Source: B16-G9 sp964400655
GTDB taxonomy: Bacteria > Bacteroidota > Bacteroidia > Bacteroidales > F082
DNA length: 14,515 nucleotides
Assembly (NCBI GenBank): GCA_964400655.1
Contig: CAYNVN010000119.1
Location: forward strand, 1-14,515
Direction: 5' to 3'
Shown: positions 1-6,376 of the stretch, one piece after another
How positions within the stretch are numbered: position 1 is the stretch's first letter
Layout: every line of letters begins with the position of its first letter
The notes under the pieces: generated by a model
What the model saw: the letters and a program-made list of their open reading frames with translations, nothing else
The model's database searches: none
Told to the model about the DNA's origin: nothing
Made by a program: the position numbers and the translations under genes

Positions 1-1344
1 GTTGAGGATAACGTCATAGGTGCCTGCAGCAGCATAAGTATGTGTAATGTTTTCGCCGGTACCGGTTGTTCCGTCGCCGAAATCCCAACTGTAGTCCATG
101 GTTTGGTTACTATAGTTTATTGCTTCAAAATCGAATGTCAGTCCGCTTGTGTCGGTTTGGTCGTAAATAAAGTATCCATAGCAGTTTCCGGTTGAATCGT
201 TAAATACATAAATATCTTCACAGTAGGTATCTTCGCAAGTGTCGGCACTGTTGTAAATGGTCAGGCATACGTTGTAAACACCTTCGTCGGCAAAAGTGTG
301 AACAGGGTTTTGTTCGGTTGATGTTTCACCGTCGCCGAAGTCCCATGACCAGCTGTCGGGGTTGCCTGCCGAATAATCAAAAAAGTGCAGTGTTGACATA
401 TCAAATCCCATGCTGTCTTCGGGCATGTAATAATAGTATGCCTGGCAACCGTTCATATCTTCTACAAAAATGTATCCACAATATGTGCTTTCGCAATCGG
501 AGGCAGTATCGGTAATGGTCAGGCAAACTTCATATTCGCCGGCTTCGGTATAAGTATGGGTGGGGTTTTGTTCGGTTGAAGTGGCTCCGTCGCCAAAGTC
601 CCATGCCCATGAGTCGGGAATATTACCGCTTGCAGTCCAGCTTTTATCTTCAAAATTGAAGGTCATAAAATCGTTTTCAGCAGGATAAGCCCAGTACATT
701 GCCTGGCACTCTTCAAATCCTGTACTGTCATCACTTACCCATACCCAGTCGGTAAAACTGCTGCTGCAGCTGTCGCCCGAGATGGTTAATGTAACTTCAT
801 ATTCGCCGGCTTGGGCATAAAGGTGAACAGGGTTTTGTTCGGAAGAGGTGGCTCCGTCGCCAAATTCCCAGCTCCAAGTGTCGGGGTTACCAAACGACAG
901 GTCTTCGAAGTGAACTTCAAGGAAATTGTCTTCAAAATAATAGGAGAACATGGCCATACATGAGCTGTCGCCTGTTCCGCCGCCGCCACCGGGGTTGTTG
1001 CATAAAGCGAAATCTACCTGGAAAGTGTTGTTGTTTACATCGTAGTTGTTGTCAACATTTTGGATGGTTCCGTCGCAGTCAATAACCGAAGTGGAAACAA
1101 TGCCGCTCTCACCGTCAGCAGCATCAAAAGTGTCGGTATAATAGCCGTTCATGTCAGTTATGACCATGTTGTAATAGGCACCGCCATTGGCAGTACTGTC
1201 GGTTTCAATGGTCACAGCATATCCCGGAAGAGGATCGCCGGAGGGGCCGTCTGTTACTGTCCCGCTGACAGTAACCTGGTAAGCCTGTGAGAAACTCACA
1301 AGGCTCATCAGACTCATAAATAAACTAAGAATAACTGTTTTCAT
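1..1344 (-). CDS. PKD-domain secreted protein, C-terminus off the left edge
   Basis: This is a partial gene of 448 codons whose open frame reaches base 1. It starts at the ATG at 1344-1342 after an A/T-rich leader. Residues 1-20 form a signal peptide (hydrophobic core then SFSQ). Residues about 23-115 resemble a carboxypeptidase-regulatory-like beta-sandwich (GTVTDGPSGDPLPGY, then DMNGYYTD). A Gly-rich linker (GGGGGTG) follows at about 119-125. Then come at least four PKD domains with WxFGDG cores at W159, W248, W334 and W420, a spacing of 86-89 residues. The domains also share EQNPxHxY and CLTI signatures and paired Cys residues. PKD arrays are typical of surface or secreted Bacteroidota proteins that bind glycans or other ligands; the ligand here is unknown. 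A T9SS sorting domain is expected beyond the window, by inference from the paralogue immediately upstream. The gene has its own ECF-like promoter. Confidence 0.9.
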   Translation of the reverse strand, partial: MKTVILSLFMSLMSLVSFSQAYQVTVSGTVTDGPSGDPLPGYAVTIETDSTANGGAYYNMVITDMNGYYTDTFDAADGESGIVSTSVIDCDGTIQNVDNNYDVNNNTFQVDFALCNNPGGGGGTGDSSCMAMFSYYFEDNFLEVHFEDLSFGNPDTWSWEFGDGATSSEQNPVHLYAQAGEYEVTLTISGDSCSSSFTDWVWVSDDSTGFEECQAMYWAYPAENDFMTFNFEDKSWTASGNIPDSWAWDFGDGATSTEQNPTHTYTEAGEYEVCLTITDTASDCESTYCGYIFVEDMNGCQAYYYYMPEDSMGFDMSTLHFFDYSAGNPDSWSWDFGDGETSTEQNPVHTFADEGVYNVCLTIYNSADTCEDTYCEDIYVFNDSTGNCYGYFIYDQTDTSGLTFDFEAINYSNQTMDYSWDFGDGTTGTGENITHTYAAAGTYDVILN

Positions 1345-1391
1345 TTTTTTAATTTTTTATTAATGAATAAAGAAAGAAGCTTCTATGGACT

Positions 1392-1421
1392 AAGACAACA
1401 ATAATTTAAAAGGTTGCCTGA
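1392..1421 (-). promoter_or_regulatory. putative ECF-sigma promoter before the PKD gene
   Basis: On the minus strand, TCAGGCAACC (1421-1412) is followed after 15 bases by GTCTT (1396-1392). The same two boxes, with a 16-base spacer, precede the sigma factor gene at 5139-5109. The layout (GGCAACC-like -35, GTC-type -10) fits ECF promoters in general. It would start transcription near 1385 and leave a leader of about 40 bases before the ATG at 1344. The element begins three bases after the stop of the upstream PKD gene, so this gene may have its own promoter in addition to read-through. Confidence 0.65.
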
Positions 1422-1423
1422 TT

Positions 1424-3193
1424 TTATCTTGAAATGATAAATTTTTTGCTAAAATTTCGGCCATTGTTAATATTCAGGATATTAACAAAATATATACCGT
1501 CGGGCCATTTGCTTACATCAAACCTGTGCGTGTTGTTTTCGGTAGCTTTAACCCTGCGTCGGGTTATGGTTTTTCCTTCCATGTTGACGATAAAAATGGT
1601 TACATTGTCTTTTCGGTTGGATTTTAGTTCAATATTAAGGGTATTTTGTGCCGGAACGGGGAAGAGACTGGCCTCAATATCTTTTTGTTCTTTGGTTTCA
1701 TCAATGCCGATGGTGCCGCATTCAGATATCTCAATTTCGATATCATCAACTAATTCGGTTCCGGAAGTTAATGTTACCGGTGATAAACTTGAGCAATATC
1801 CCGTAACTTCACCTTTAATATAATAAGAGCCATCGGGAAGGTCGTCAAATTTAAAGTTCCCCTGCTCGTCGCTGTAAGTGAATTTTACCACTTCGCGGGA
1901 TTGGTTGAGCAGCTGAATCAATGCGCCGGAAAGCATCTTACGATTGTTTAATGTTGAGTCGTAAAAGATGATTCCCGATAGCTGGTTGATGCCTTCATCA
2001 ATGGCGCTCAGTTTGGTTAATTTAACCGATTCTTCATACGTTTCGCCTGAAAGTGTAAAGGTTGTTGCGTGCAGCCAGCCGGCAGCCTGTTTGTAATATC
2101 CGGGAGCATATTCGCCGTATGCCTCCGAATTTTTATCAAGGTCGATTCTGATAAGGTAATCGCCTTCCAATTTGTCGGTGAACCAGTAATAACCGAGTTG
2201 CCAAAACTCGCGTTTATCCATGTAACGCCATTTTCCTTCAACTTTGCGGTAGAGGTAGGCAACTGCACTGTTTTGGTTGTCTTCGGGTTCGATATTTATG
2301 GGATATTGTCCTAAAAAGGCCTGTCCGCCAAAATCGTAATAGGAGGGGGTGGATAAGGTTTGGGCTGTTTCATCAAAACAACTTCCGTATGTGTTCTGGA
2401 TTCTTAAATAGACCTGATAGGTGCCGGATTCGGAATAGATGTGTTGCGGGTTTTTTTCATTGGAATACTGACCGTCACCAAAATCCCAATAGTATGTAAG
2501 ATTTTCTCCTTCCGACTGGTTGATGAAGTTATAAACATTGGGGGTGTTGTTTAACGAATCGAGGGTAAATGAGAAGCCGGCATAACAGCCACCGGGCTCT
2601 CCTATATATACGGGGAGTGAGATAAAATCGAAACAACCGTTGGTATTAATACTGTCGTAAATGGTTAATGAAACAATATAGATTCCTTCTGCCGGAAAAA
2701 TGTGATATGGATTTTCTTCATAGCTGAATGTTCCGTCGTTAAAGTCCCATGCCGTAATATTATAGCTGCCGACAGAGGCATTGTGAAAATAACAGGCAAG
2801 AGGGTTTAATGTGTCGGTTTCTTCGTAAAACATGGCCTGACAATTGTGTGCTTCTGAGCAGATTGAGAAATCGGCAATGTTTATCGTATCGGGATTGGGA
2901 AACACTATGCTGTGTTTGATGCCTTCGCAATCGAAAACATAAACAGTGACCGTATCGCCGGGATTTGTTTCCAATATTTCGTAATAAATACCTGATTCGT
3001 CGGTTATGGTCGGGTAACAGAAAAGCGAATCGTCGTTCGTCTGAAAATATACATCGTAAAAAGCGAGGGGTGTTTGATCGGAAGATGATTTAACGCTTCC
3101 CGTAAATATTTTATTGCTGCCTGATGCCGTAAGTTGTCCTGCAACAAGTATCAATAAAAACAAACCGGATAATATTTTTTTAATTGGCTTCAT
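1424..3193 (-). CDS. PKD-domain protein with T9SS type A sorting domain
   Basis: This is a 589-residue protein predicted to cross the outer membrane by the type IX secretion system. Residues 1-23 form a signal peptide (KKILSGLFLLILVAG). Residues about 28-112 resemble the regulatory-like beta-sandwich at the start of the downstream PKD protein: both end in a DF-x-x-C segment followed by CxAMF. PKD domains follow, with cores WDFNDG (W149) and WDFGDG (W236). The stretch at about 288-400 is unassigned and rich in Tyr and Trp. Residues about 405-490 look like a second carboxypeptidase-regulatory/SdrD-B-like domain (LSGIIFYDS, then SDEQGNFKFDDLPDGSYYIKG). Residues about 508-589 form the Por C-terminal sorting domain, with FPVPAQNTLNIE, a VNMEGK turn, DVSKWPDGIYFV and a terminal KKFIISR. 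The start lies 9 bases after the stop of the membrane-spanning gene, so the two are probably cotranscribed. Confidence 0.92.
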   Translation of the reverse strand: MKPIKKILSGLFLLILVAGQLTASGSNKIFTGSVKSSSDQTPLAFYDVYFQTNDDSLFCYPTITDESGIYYEILETNPGDTVTVYVFDCEGIKHSIVFPNPDTINIADFSICSEAHNCQAMFYEETDTLNPLACYFHNASVGSYNITAWDFNDGTFSYEENPYHIFPAEGIYIVSLTIYDSINTNGCFDFISLPVYIGEPGGCYAGFSFTLDSLNNTPNVYNFINQSEGENLTYYWDFGDGQYSNEKNPQHIYSESGTYQVYLRIQNTYGSCFDETAQTLSTPSYYDFGGQAFLGQYPINIEPEDNQNSAVAYLYRKVEGKWRYMDKREFWQLGYYWFTDKLEGDYLIRIDLDKNSEAYGEYAPGYYKQAAGWLHATTFTLSGETYEESVKLTKLSAIDEGINQLSGIIFYDSTLNNRKMLSGALIQLLNQSREVVKFTYSDEQGNFKFDDLPDGSYYIKGEVTGYCSSLSPVTLTSGTELVDDIEIEISECGTIGIDETKEQKDIEASLFPVPAQNTLNIELKSNRKDNVTIFIVNMEGKTITRRRVKATENNTHRFDVSKWPDGIYFVNILNINNGRNFSKKFIISR

Positions 3194-3202
3194 AGTCCTG
3201 TA

Positions 3203-4489
3203 TTAAAAATCAAAATATATGCCCGCCCGTAAATTCATCATATAGGGTTTCATCGGATCGTATTGTTTTTCGTAAACCGAGGTCAGGTATTTACTGAATT
3301 CGGGTTGTGCAATGATGGAAATGCTTTTGTTAAGTTTTATGCCAACCCTTACCGAGAACATGAATTTCCAGTTATTTTCCACACGGGCAGGGGTGTTATT
3401 TACGATTTGTACAATATCCGAACCCTCGTAATAAAATCCGTCGTCGGGAATGAATGAACTCATTAAGCGGCTGTATTCAATGCCTGTTTCAAGAGCAATA
3501 AACAGGTTGTTTGCATTAAAAACACGGTATCCTATTCTTAGCGGTACGGTAAGGTAGTCGTATTTGAATAAAGGTGCCGTATAGGCAATGTGTTCAACAG
3601 AATCGTAAACGGTTGTTTTTTTGTAATTGAGGATGATCTCATTGGGGTTTTGCGGATTGACCTCAAAAGAGGTAACATGATTGTAATATCCTATACTGTC
3701 CTGTGTTTTGAAATTGATTTTGTAATTTCCCTGTTCGGTGATATGACGGTAACCGATACCACTTTCAAAATAAAACTTTCCGGCTTTTAAACCGAAATCG
3801 GCACCGGCGGCATATGTGAACTGATCTTTGGTTGACGGATAGTATATCATGCCTGCCTGAACGGTTGCTCCGGTATAAAAATGCAGGTTGCTCCGTTTTT
3901 TAATATATTGTTCAACGGTAAGGATTTCGTGATGTTGTTCCGGTATTTCGTTTAACGGCAGGGTGGTAAGATTATGGATGCCTGCATAAGGCATGTTGCT
4001 CAATACATCTTGTCTGTCGGTAAAAATTGTTTCATTCAGTTTTTGTTTTGCCGGTTGGGGAACTGCTTTTGTAGTTACGGTTGAGGCATTTTTAATGTTT
4101 GTAGTATTTGCGGCAAGGCTGTTGTCGGTAGTAAGCGGTTTGACAGCTTTATATGGTTTGTTAAGGGTGTTGTTTTTTGTATTGCCCGTGTTACCGGTTG
4201 TTGGTGTTGTTTTTGCCGCAGGTGTAACAATAACCGGAGCCTTTTTGGTATTATTGTCTGCCATTCCGCGATCATTTGTTTGCAAGACGGAATAGAGCAG
4301 CCACCCGCCCAGGGTGAGCAGTAGTAACAGGATGGCAGCAATAACCCTTTTCCTTAAGAAAAACGGAACGGGTTTTGGCGCTGCAAACAGTGCGCTTTCA
4401 ATCTCCCCCCATGTTTTTTCGGAAGGAACAGGCTCAAAATTGCCGAGACCTTCTTTAAACAGGTTATCAATATTGTTATTAGTGTTCAT
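3203..4489 (-). CDS. dual-membrane anti-sigma-like protein with beta-barrel C-terminus
   Basis: This 428-residue protein has four visible segments. Residues 1-48 are a short cytoplasmic region with an amphipathic, anti-sigma-like start (IDNLFKEGLGNFEP, then W27xxIESAL). Residues about 49-69 are one strongly hydrophobic helix (AAILLLLLTLGGWLL) preceded by RKR, which suggests a cytoplasmic N-terminus. Residues about 70-195 are a Thr/Asn/Pro/Lys-rich, probably disordered linker. Residues about 200-428 show alternating aromatic/hydrophobic strands like the PorT/OmpA-type outer-membrane barrels of Bacteroidota, ending in IYFDF, which fits a BAM beta-signal with a terminal Phe. It follows an ECF sigma gene by 42 bases. 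The layout matches what I recall of dual membrane-spanning anti-sigma factors (Dma) in Bacteroides thetaiotaomicron, which link the cytoplasmic sigma factor to an outer-membrane barrel. Anti-sigma function is inferred from architecture and position. A plain porin-like barrel is the alternative, but it would not explain the inner-membrane helix. Confidence 0.8.
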   Translation of the reverse strand: MNTNNNIDNLFKEGLGNFEPVPSEKTWGEIESALFAAPKPVPFFLRKRVIAAILLLLLTLGGWLLYSVLQTNDRGMADNNTKKAPVIVTPAAKTTPTTGNTGNTKNNTLNKPYKAVKPLTTDNSLAANTTNIKNASTVTTKAVPQPAKQKLNETIFTDRQDVLSNMPYAGIHNLTTLPLNEIPEQHHEILTVEQYIKKRSNLHFYTGATVQAGMIYYPSTKDQFTYAAGADFGLKAGKFYFESGIGYRHITEQGNYKINFKTQDSIGYYNHVTSFEVNPQNPNEIILNYKKTTVYDSVEHIAYTAPLFKYDYLTVPLRIGYRVFNANNLFIALETGIEYSRLMSSFIPDDGFYYEGSDIVQIVNNTPARVENNWKFMFSVRVGIKLNKSISIIAQPEFSKYLTSVYEKQYDPMKPYMMNLRAGIYFDF

Positions 4490-4531
4490 TTTATTATCTT
4501 TTTAGCGCGGGTAAAAACCGGACGCAATTTT

Positions 4532-5089
4532 TTATATCAATACTTGTTGTTTTCTATATTCTTCAACTTTGGTTCGCAACATATTACGTGCTTTAAATAA
4601 CTGCGATTTGGAGGTGTTTATTGATATGTTCAGGATTTCGGAAATTTCCTGATGGGTATAGCCGTCCATTACGTACAGGTTAAAAATCATCTTATATCCC
4701 TCCGGCAGTTGTTGTATCATTTCAAGCAGTTTGTTTTGCGGAATGTCGCTTCCTGACGAGTTTTCGGAATGATCGTTTTCCACAAATGTAAGGTCGCTGT
4801 TTTCCACGTTTAAGGTACTGTTATATTTTATTTGAGTTTTATAATAATTGATGGCGGTGTTAACGATTACCCTTCTCATCCAGCCTTCAAACGAACCGCT
4901 TCCTTTAAATGTATCAATTTTCTGAAACAACTTAATAAAGCCTTCCTGTAACATGTCTTCAGCCTCTTCGCGCGATTTGGCGTACCGAAAACATACCCCC
5001 AGCATTTTGGGTGCATAAGTGTTATACAAGAATGCAAAGGCCTTTTTGTCGCCGGCTTTACACTTTTCTACAATCAGCTCTTCTGTCAT
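4532..5089 (-). CDS. ECF-type RNA polymerase sigma-70 factor
   Basis: This is a 185-residue sigma factor with only regions 2 and 4, as in the ECF group. Region 2 spans about residues 15-86 (AFAFLYNTYAPKMLGVC, EEAEDMLQEGFIKLF, FEGWMRRVIVNTAINYYK). An acidic, Ser/Asn-rich linker follows at about 90-115. Region 4 spans about 118-175, with LPEGYKMIFNLYVMDGYTH, the helix-turn-helix EISEILNISINTSKSQ and LFKARNMLR. The frame extends upstream to a TTG at 5110. I chose the ATG at 5089-5087 because it gives the usual MTEELI opening and because the TTG overlaps the -10 box of a likely ECF promoter. The gene heads the locus of anti-sigma-like and PKD genes and probably regulates itself. Confidence 0.93.
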   Translation of the reverse strand: MTEELIVEKCKAGDKKAFAFLYNTYAPKMLGVCFRYAKSREEAEDMLQEGFIKLFQKIDTFKGSGSFEGWMRRVIVNTAINYYKTQIKYNSTLNVENSDLTFVENDHSENSSGSDIPQNKLLEMIQQLPEGYKMIFNLYVMDGYTHQEISEILNISINTSKSQLFKARNMLRTKVEEYRKQQVLI

Positions 5090-5108
5090 TTGGTTGTTTC
5101 TTATCTGC

Positions 5109-5139
5109 AAGACAGTACATTTATTGAGGGGTTGCCTGA
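5109..5139 (-). promoter_or_regulatory. putative autoregulatory ECF-sigma promoter
   Basis: On the minus strand, TCAGGCAACC (5139-5130) is followed after 16 bases by GTCTT (5113-5109). The pair recurs before the PKD gene at 1421-1392. Transcription would start near 5102, giving a leader of about 12 bases to the ATG at 5089. This is evidence against the upstream TTG start. Autoregulation by an ECF factor together with its anti-sigma gene is common; that this factor recognises the element is inferred. Confidence 0.65.
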
Positions 5140-5227
5140 AAGTTTATAAAAGTAATGTTTTTTTAAATTTGTTTAAAACTCCCGTTTTTTCGCCGTTGGC
5201 GATAAGTTAATTCGTGCTTCTTTTTTC

Positions 5228-5235
5228 TACATTTG
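5228..5235 (+). promoter_or_regulatory. putative housekeeping -7 element for folK
   Basis: TACATTTG matches the Bacteroidota -7 consensus TAnnTTTG exactly. No good -33 TTG is seen at the usual distance; the nearest is GTTA at 5206-5209. If real, transcription would begin within a base or two of the folK ATG at 5240, giving an almost leaderless mRNA. It could be a chance match in AT-rich DNA. Confidence 0.35.
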
Positions 5236-5239
5236 CTGC

Positions 5240-5740
5240 ATGGTTGAAAATGAAAAAACGGTGCTGTTACTTGGTTCTAATATTGAACCCCGTAAAGCGT
5301 TTATTGCCGATGCTTTGGCCTTGCTCAGGGAAGAATTTGGCAGTGAAGAGCGGTTGTCGGGAATTTATGAGAGTGAACCCTGGGGATTTGATGCACAGGT
5401 TCCGTTTTTGAACCGGGTGGTTATTTTTGAAACCGGAAAAACACCGCAAGAGGTGCTGGAAATTTGTTTGGATGTGGAGCAAAAGCTGGGGCGCAAAAGA
5501 AAAGACGGCAGCGGATTTGTTTCCAGAACCATTGATGTGGATGTTTTATATTTCGGAAACAAAATTGTTGAAACAAAAAATCTTACAATACCGCATCCGG
5601 CACTGCATTTAAGGCGTTTTACGCTGTTGCCGCTTGTTGAGGTTATTCCCGGTTTTGTTCATCCGGTATTAAAAAAAGATAACAAAGCGCTGCTGAATGA
5701 GTGTACCGATAATTTGAATGTTGTTTTATTTGAAGGGTAA
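5240..5740 (+). CDS. folK: HPPK, 6-hydroxymethyl-dihydropterin pyrophosphokinase
   Basis: This enzyme transfers pyrophosphate from ATP to 6-hydroxymethyl-7,8-dihydropterin, the step before dihydropteroate synthase in folate synthesis, in the cytoplasm. At 166 residues it has the normal length of a stand-alone HPPK. The family motifs occur in order: LLLGSN (9-14), YESEPWG (43-49), FLNRVV (56-61), EQKLGRKR (80-87), SRTIDVDVLYFG (95-106, with D99 and D101 as the Mg-binding Asp pair) and IPHPALHLRRFTLLPL (117-132). The ATG at 5240 is chosen because it leaves about ten residues before GSN, as is usual; a GTG at 5261 is possible but would leave almost nothing. Its stop is followed with no gap by the ATG of the deoxynucleoside kinase gene, so the two are probably translationally coupled. 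Confidence 0.96.
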   Translation: MVENEKTVLLLGSNIEPRKAFIADALALLREEFGSEERLSGIYESEPWGFDAQVPFLNRVVIFETGKTPQEVLEICLDVEQKLGRKRKDGSGFVSRTIDVDVLYFGNKIVETKNLTIPHPALHLRRFTLLPLVEVIPGFVHPVLKKDNKALLNECTDNLNVVLFEG

Positions 5741-6376
5741 ATGAATTATAATTTTATTGCCATAGAGGGAAATATTGGAGCAGGCAAAACTTCGCTGGCT
5801 ACAAAAATTGCTGCCGATTTTAATGCCAAGCTGATTTTGGAGGAGTTTGAGGACAATGCCTTTTTACCCAAGTTTTATAAGGAGCCTGATAAATATGCTT
5901 TTCCGCTGGAGATGACCTTTTTGGCTTCGCGTTATCAGCAATTAAAAGATCAGCTGAGCCAGCAGGATTTGTTTAAGGATTTTACCATTTCCGATTACTA
6001 CATTGTAAAATCGTTGATATTTGCACGCAAAACCCTTCCGTCTGACGAGTTCAACCTCTACACACGCTTTTTTAACATCATCATCAGTCAGCTTGCCAAA
6101 CCCGATTTGTTGGTCTATCTCTACCTTGAAACGCCCAACCTTCAAAAGAATATTCACAAGCGGGGCCGGCCCTACGAACTTTCCATCGAGGATGAGTACC
6201 TCGATAAAATACAGACCGGCTATTTTGAGTTTTTTAAGCAGCAGCCCGGCGATATGCGTATTTTAATCATCGACACCAATAATGTTGATTTTGTCAACAA
6301 CCGGTCGGATTATAAAAAGATGACCGATATTATTGGCCGAAAATACGAACCGGGGATTCACCGGATAATTCCGTAA
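5741..6376 (+). CDS. deoxynucleoside kinase (dCK/dGK family)
   Basis: This 211-residue cytoplasmic kinase probably phosphorylates deoxynucleosides to 5'-monophosphates in the salvage pathway. It has the P-loop GNIGAGKT (10-17), a Glu-Glu pair at 34-35 where the family places its catalytic base, the segment ISDYYIVKSLIFA (83-95) in the place of the usual D-R-S/Y motif, and the lid motif KRGRPYE (140-146), whose arginines hold ATP phosphates. The ATG follows the folK stop directly, so the genes form one operon. From memory, folK next to a deoxynucleoside kinase recurs in Bacteroidota. Whether it prefers deoxyadenosine, deoxyguanosine or another substrate cannot be read from the sequence alone. 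Confidence 0.93.
   Translation: MNYNFIAIEGNIGAGKTSLATKIAADFNAKLILEEFEDNAFLPKFYKEPDKYAFPLEMTFLASRYQQLKDQLSQQDLFKDFTISDYYIVKSLIFARKTLPSDEFNLYTRFFNIIISQLAKPDLLVYLYLETPNLQKNIHKRGRPYELSIEDEYLDKIQTGYFEFFKQQPGDMRILIIDTNNVDFVNNRSDYKKMTDIIGRKYEPGIHRIIP

Noticed and set aside
1434..4505. Plus-strand ORFs opposite the PKD and barrel genes
   Set aside because: They are antisense shadows of well-supported minus-strand genes, with no domains of their own.
4490..4531. Terminator hairpin between the sigma and anti-sigma-like genes
   Set aside because: The GCGCGGGT/ACCGGACGC arms pair poorly, and the genes are expected to be cotranscribed.
5090..5110. Upstream TTG start for the sigma factor (192 residues)
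   Set aside because: The TTG lies within the -10 box of the likely promoter, and the ATG at 5089 gives the usual MTEELI opening.
5147..5154. Minus-strand TACTTTTA as a housekeeping -7 element for the sigma gene
   Set aside because: It lacks the final G of TAnnTTTG and has no TTG at the -33 position. The ECF-type element fits better.
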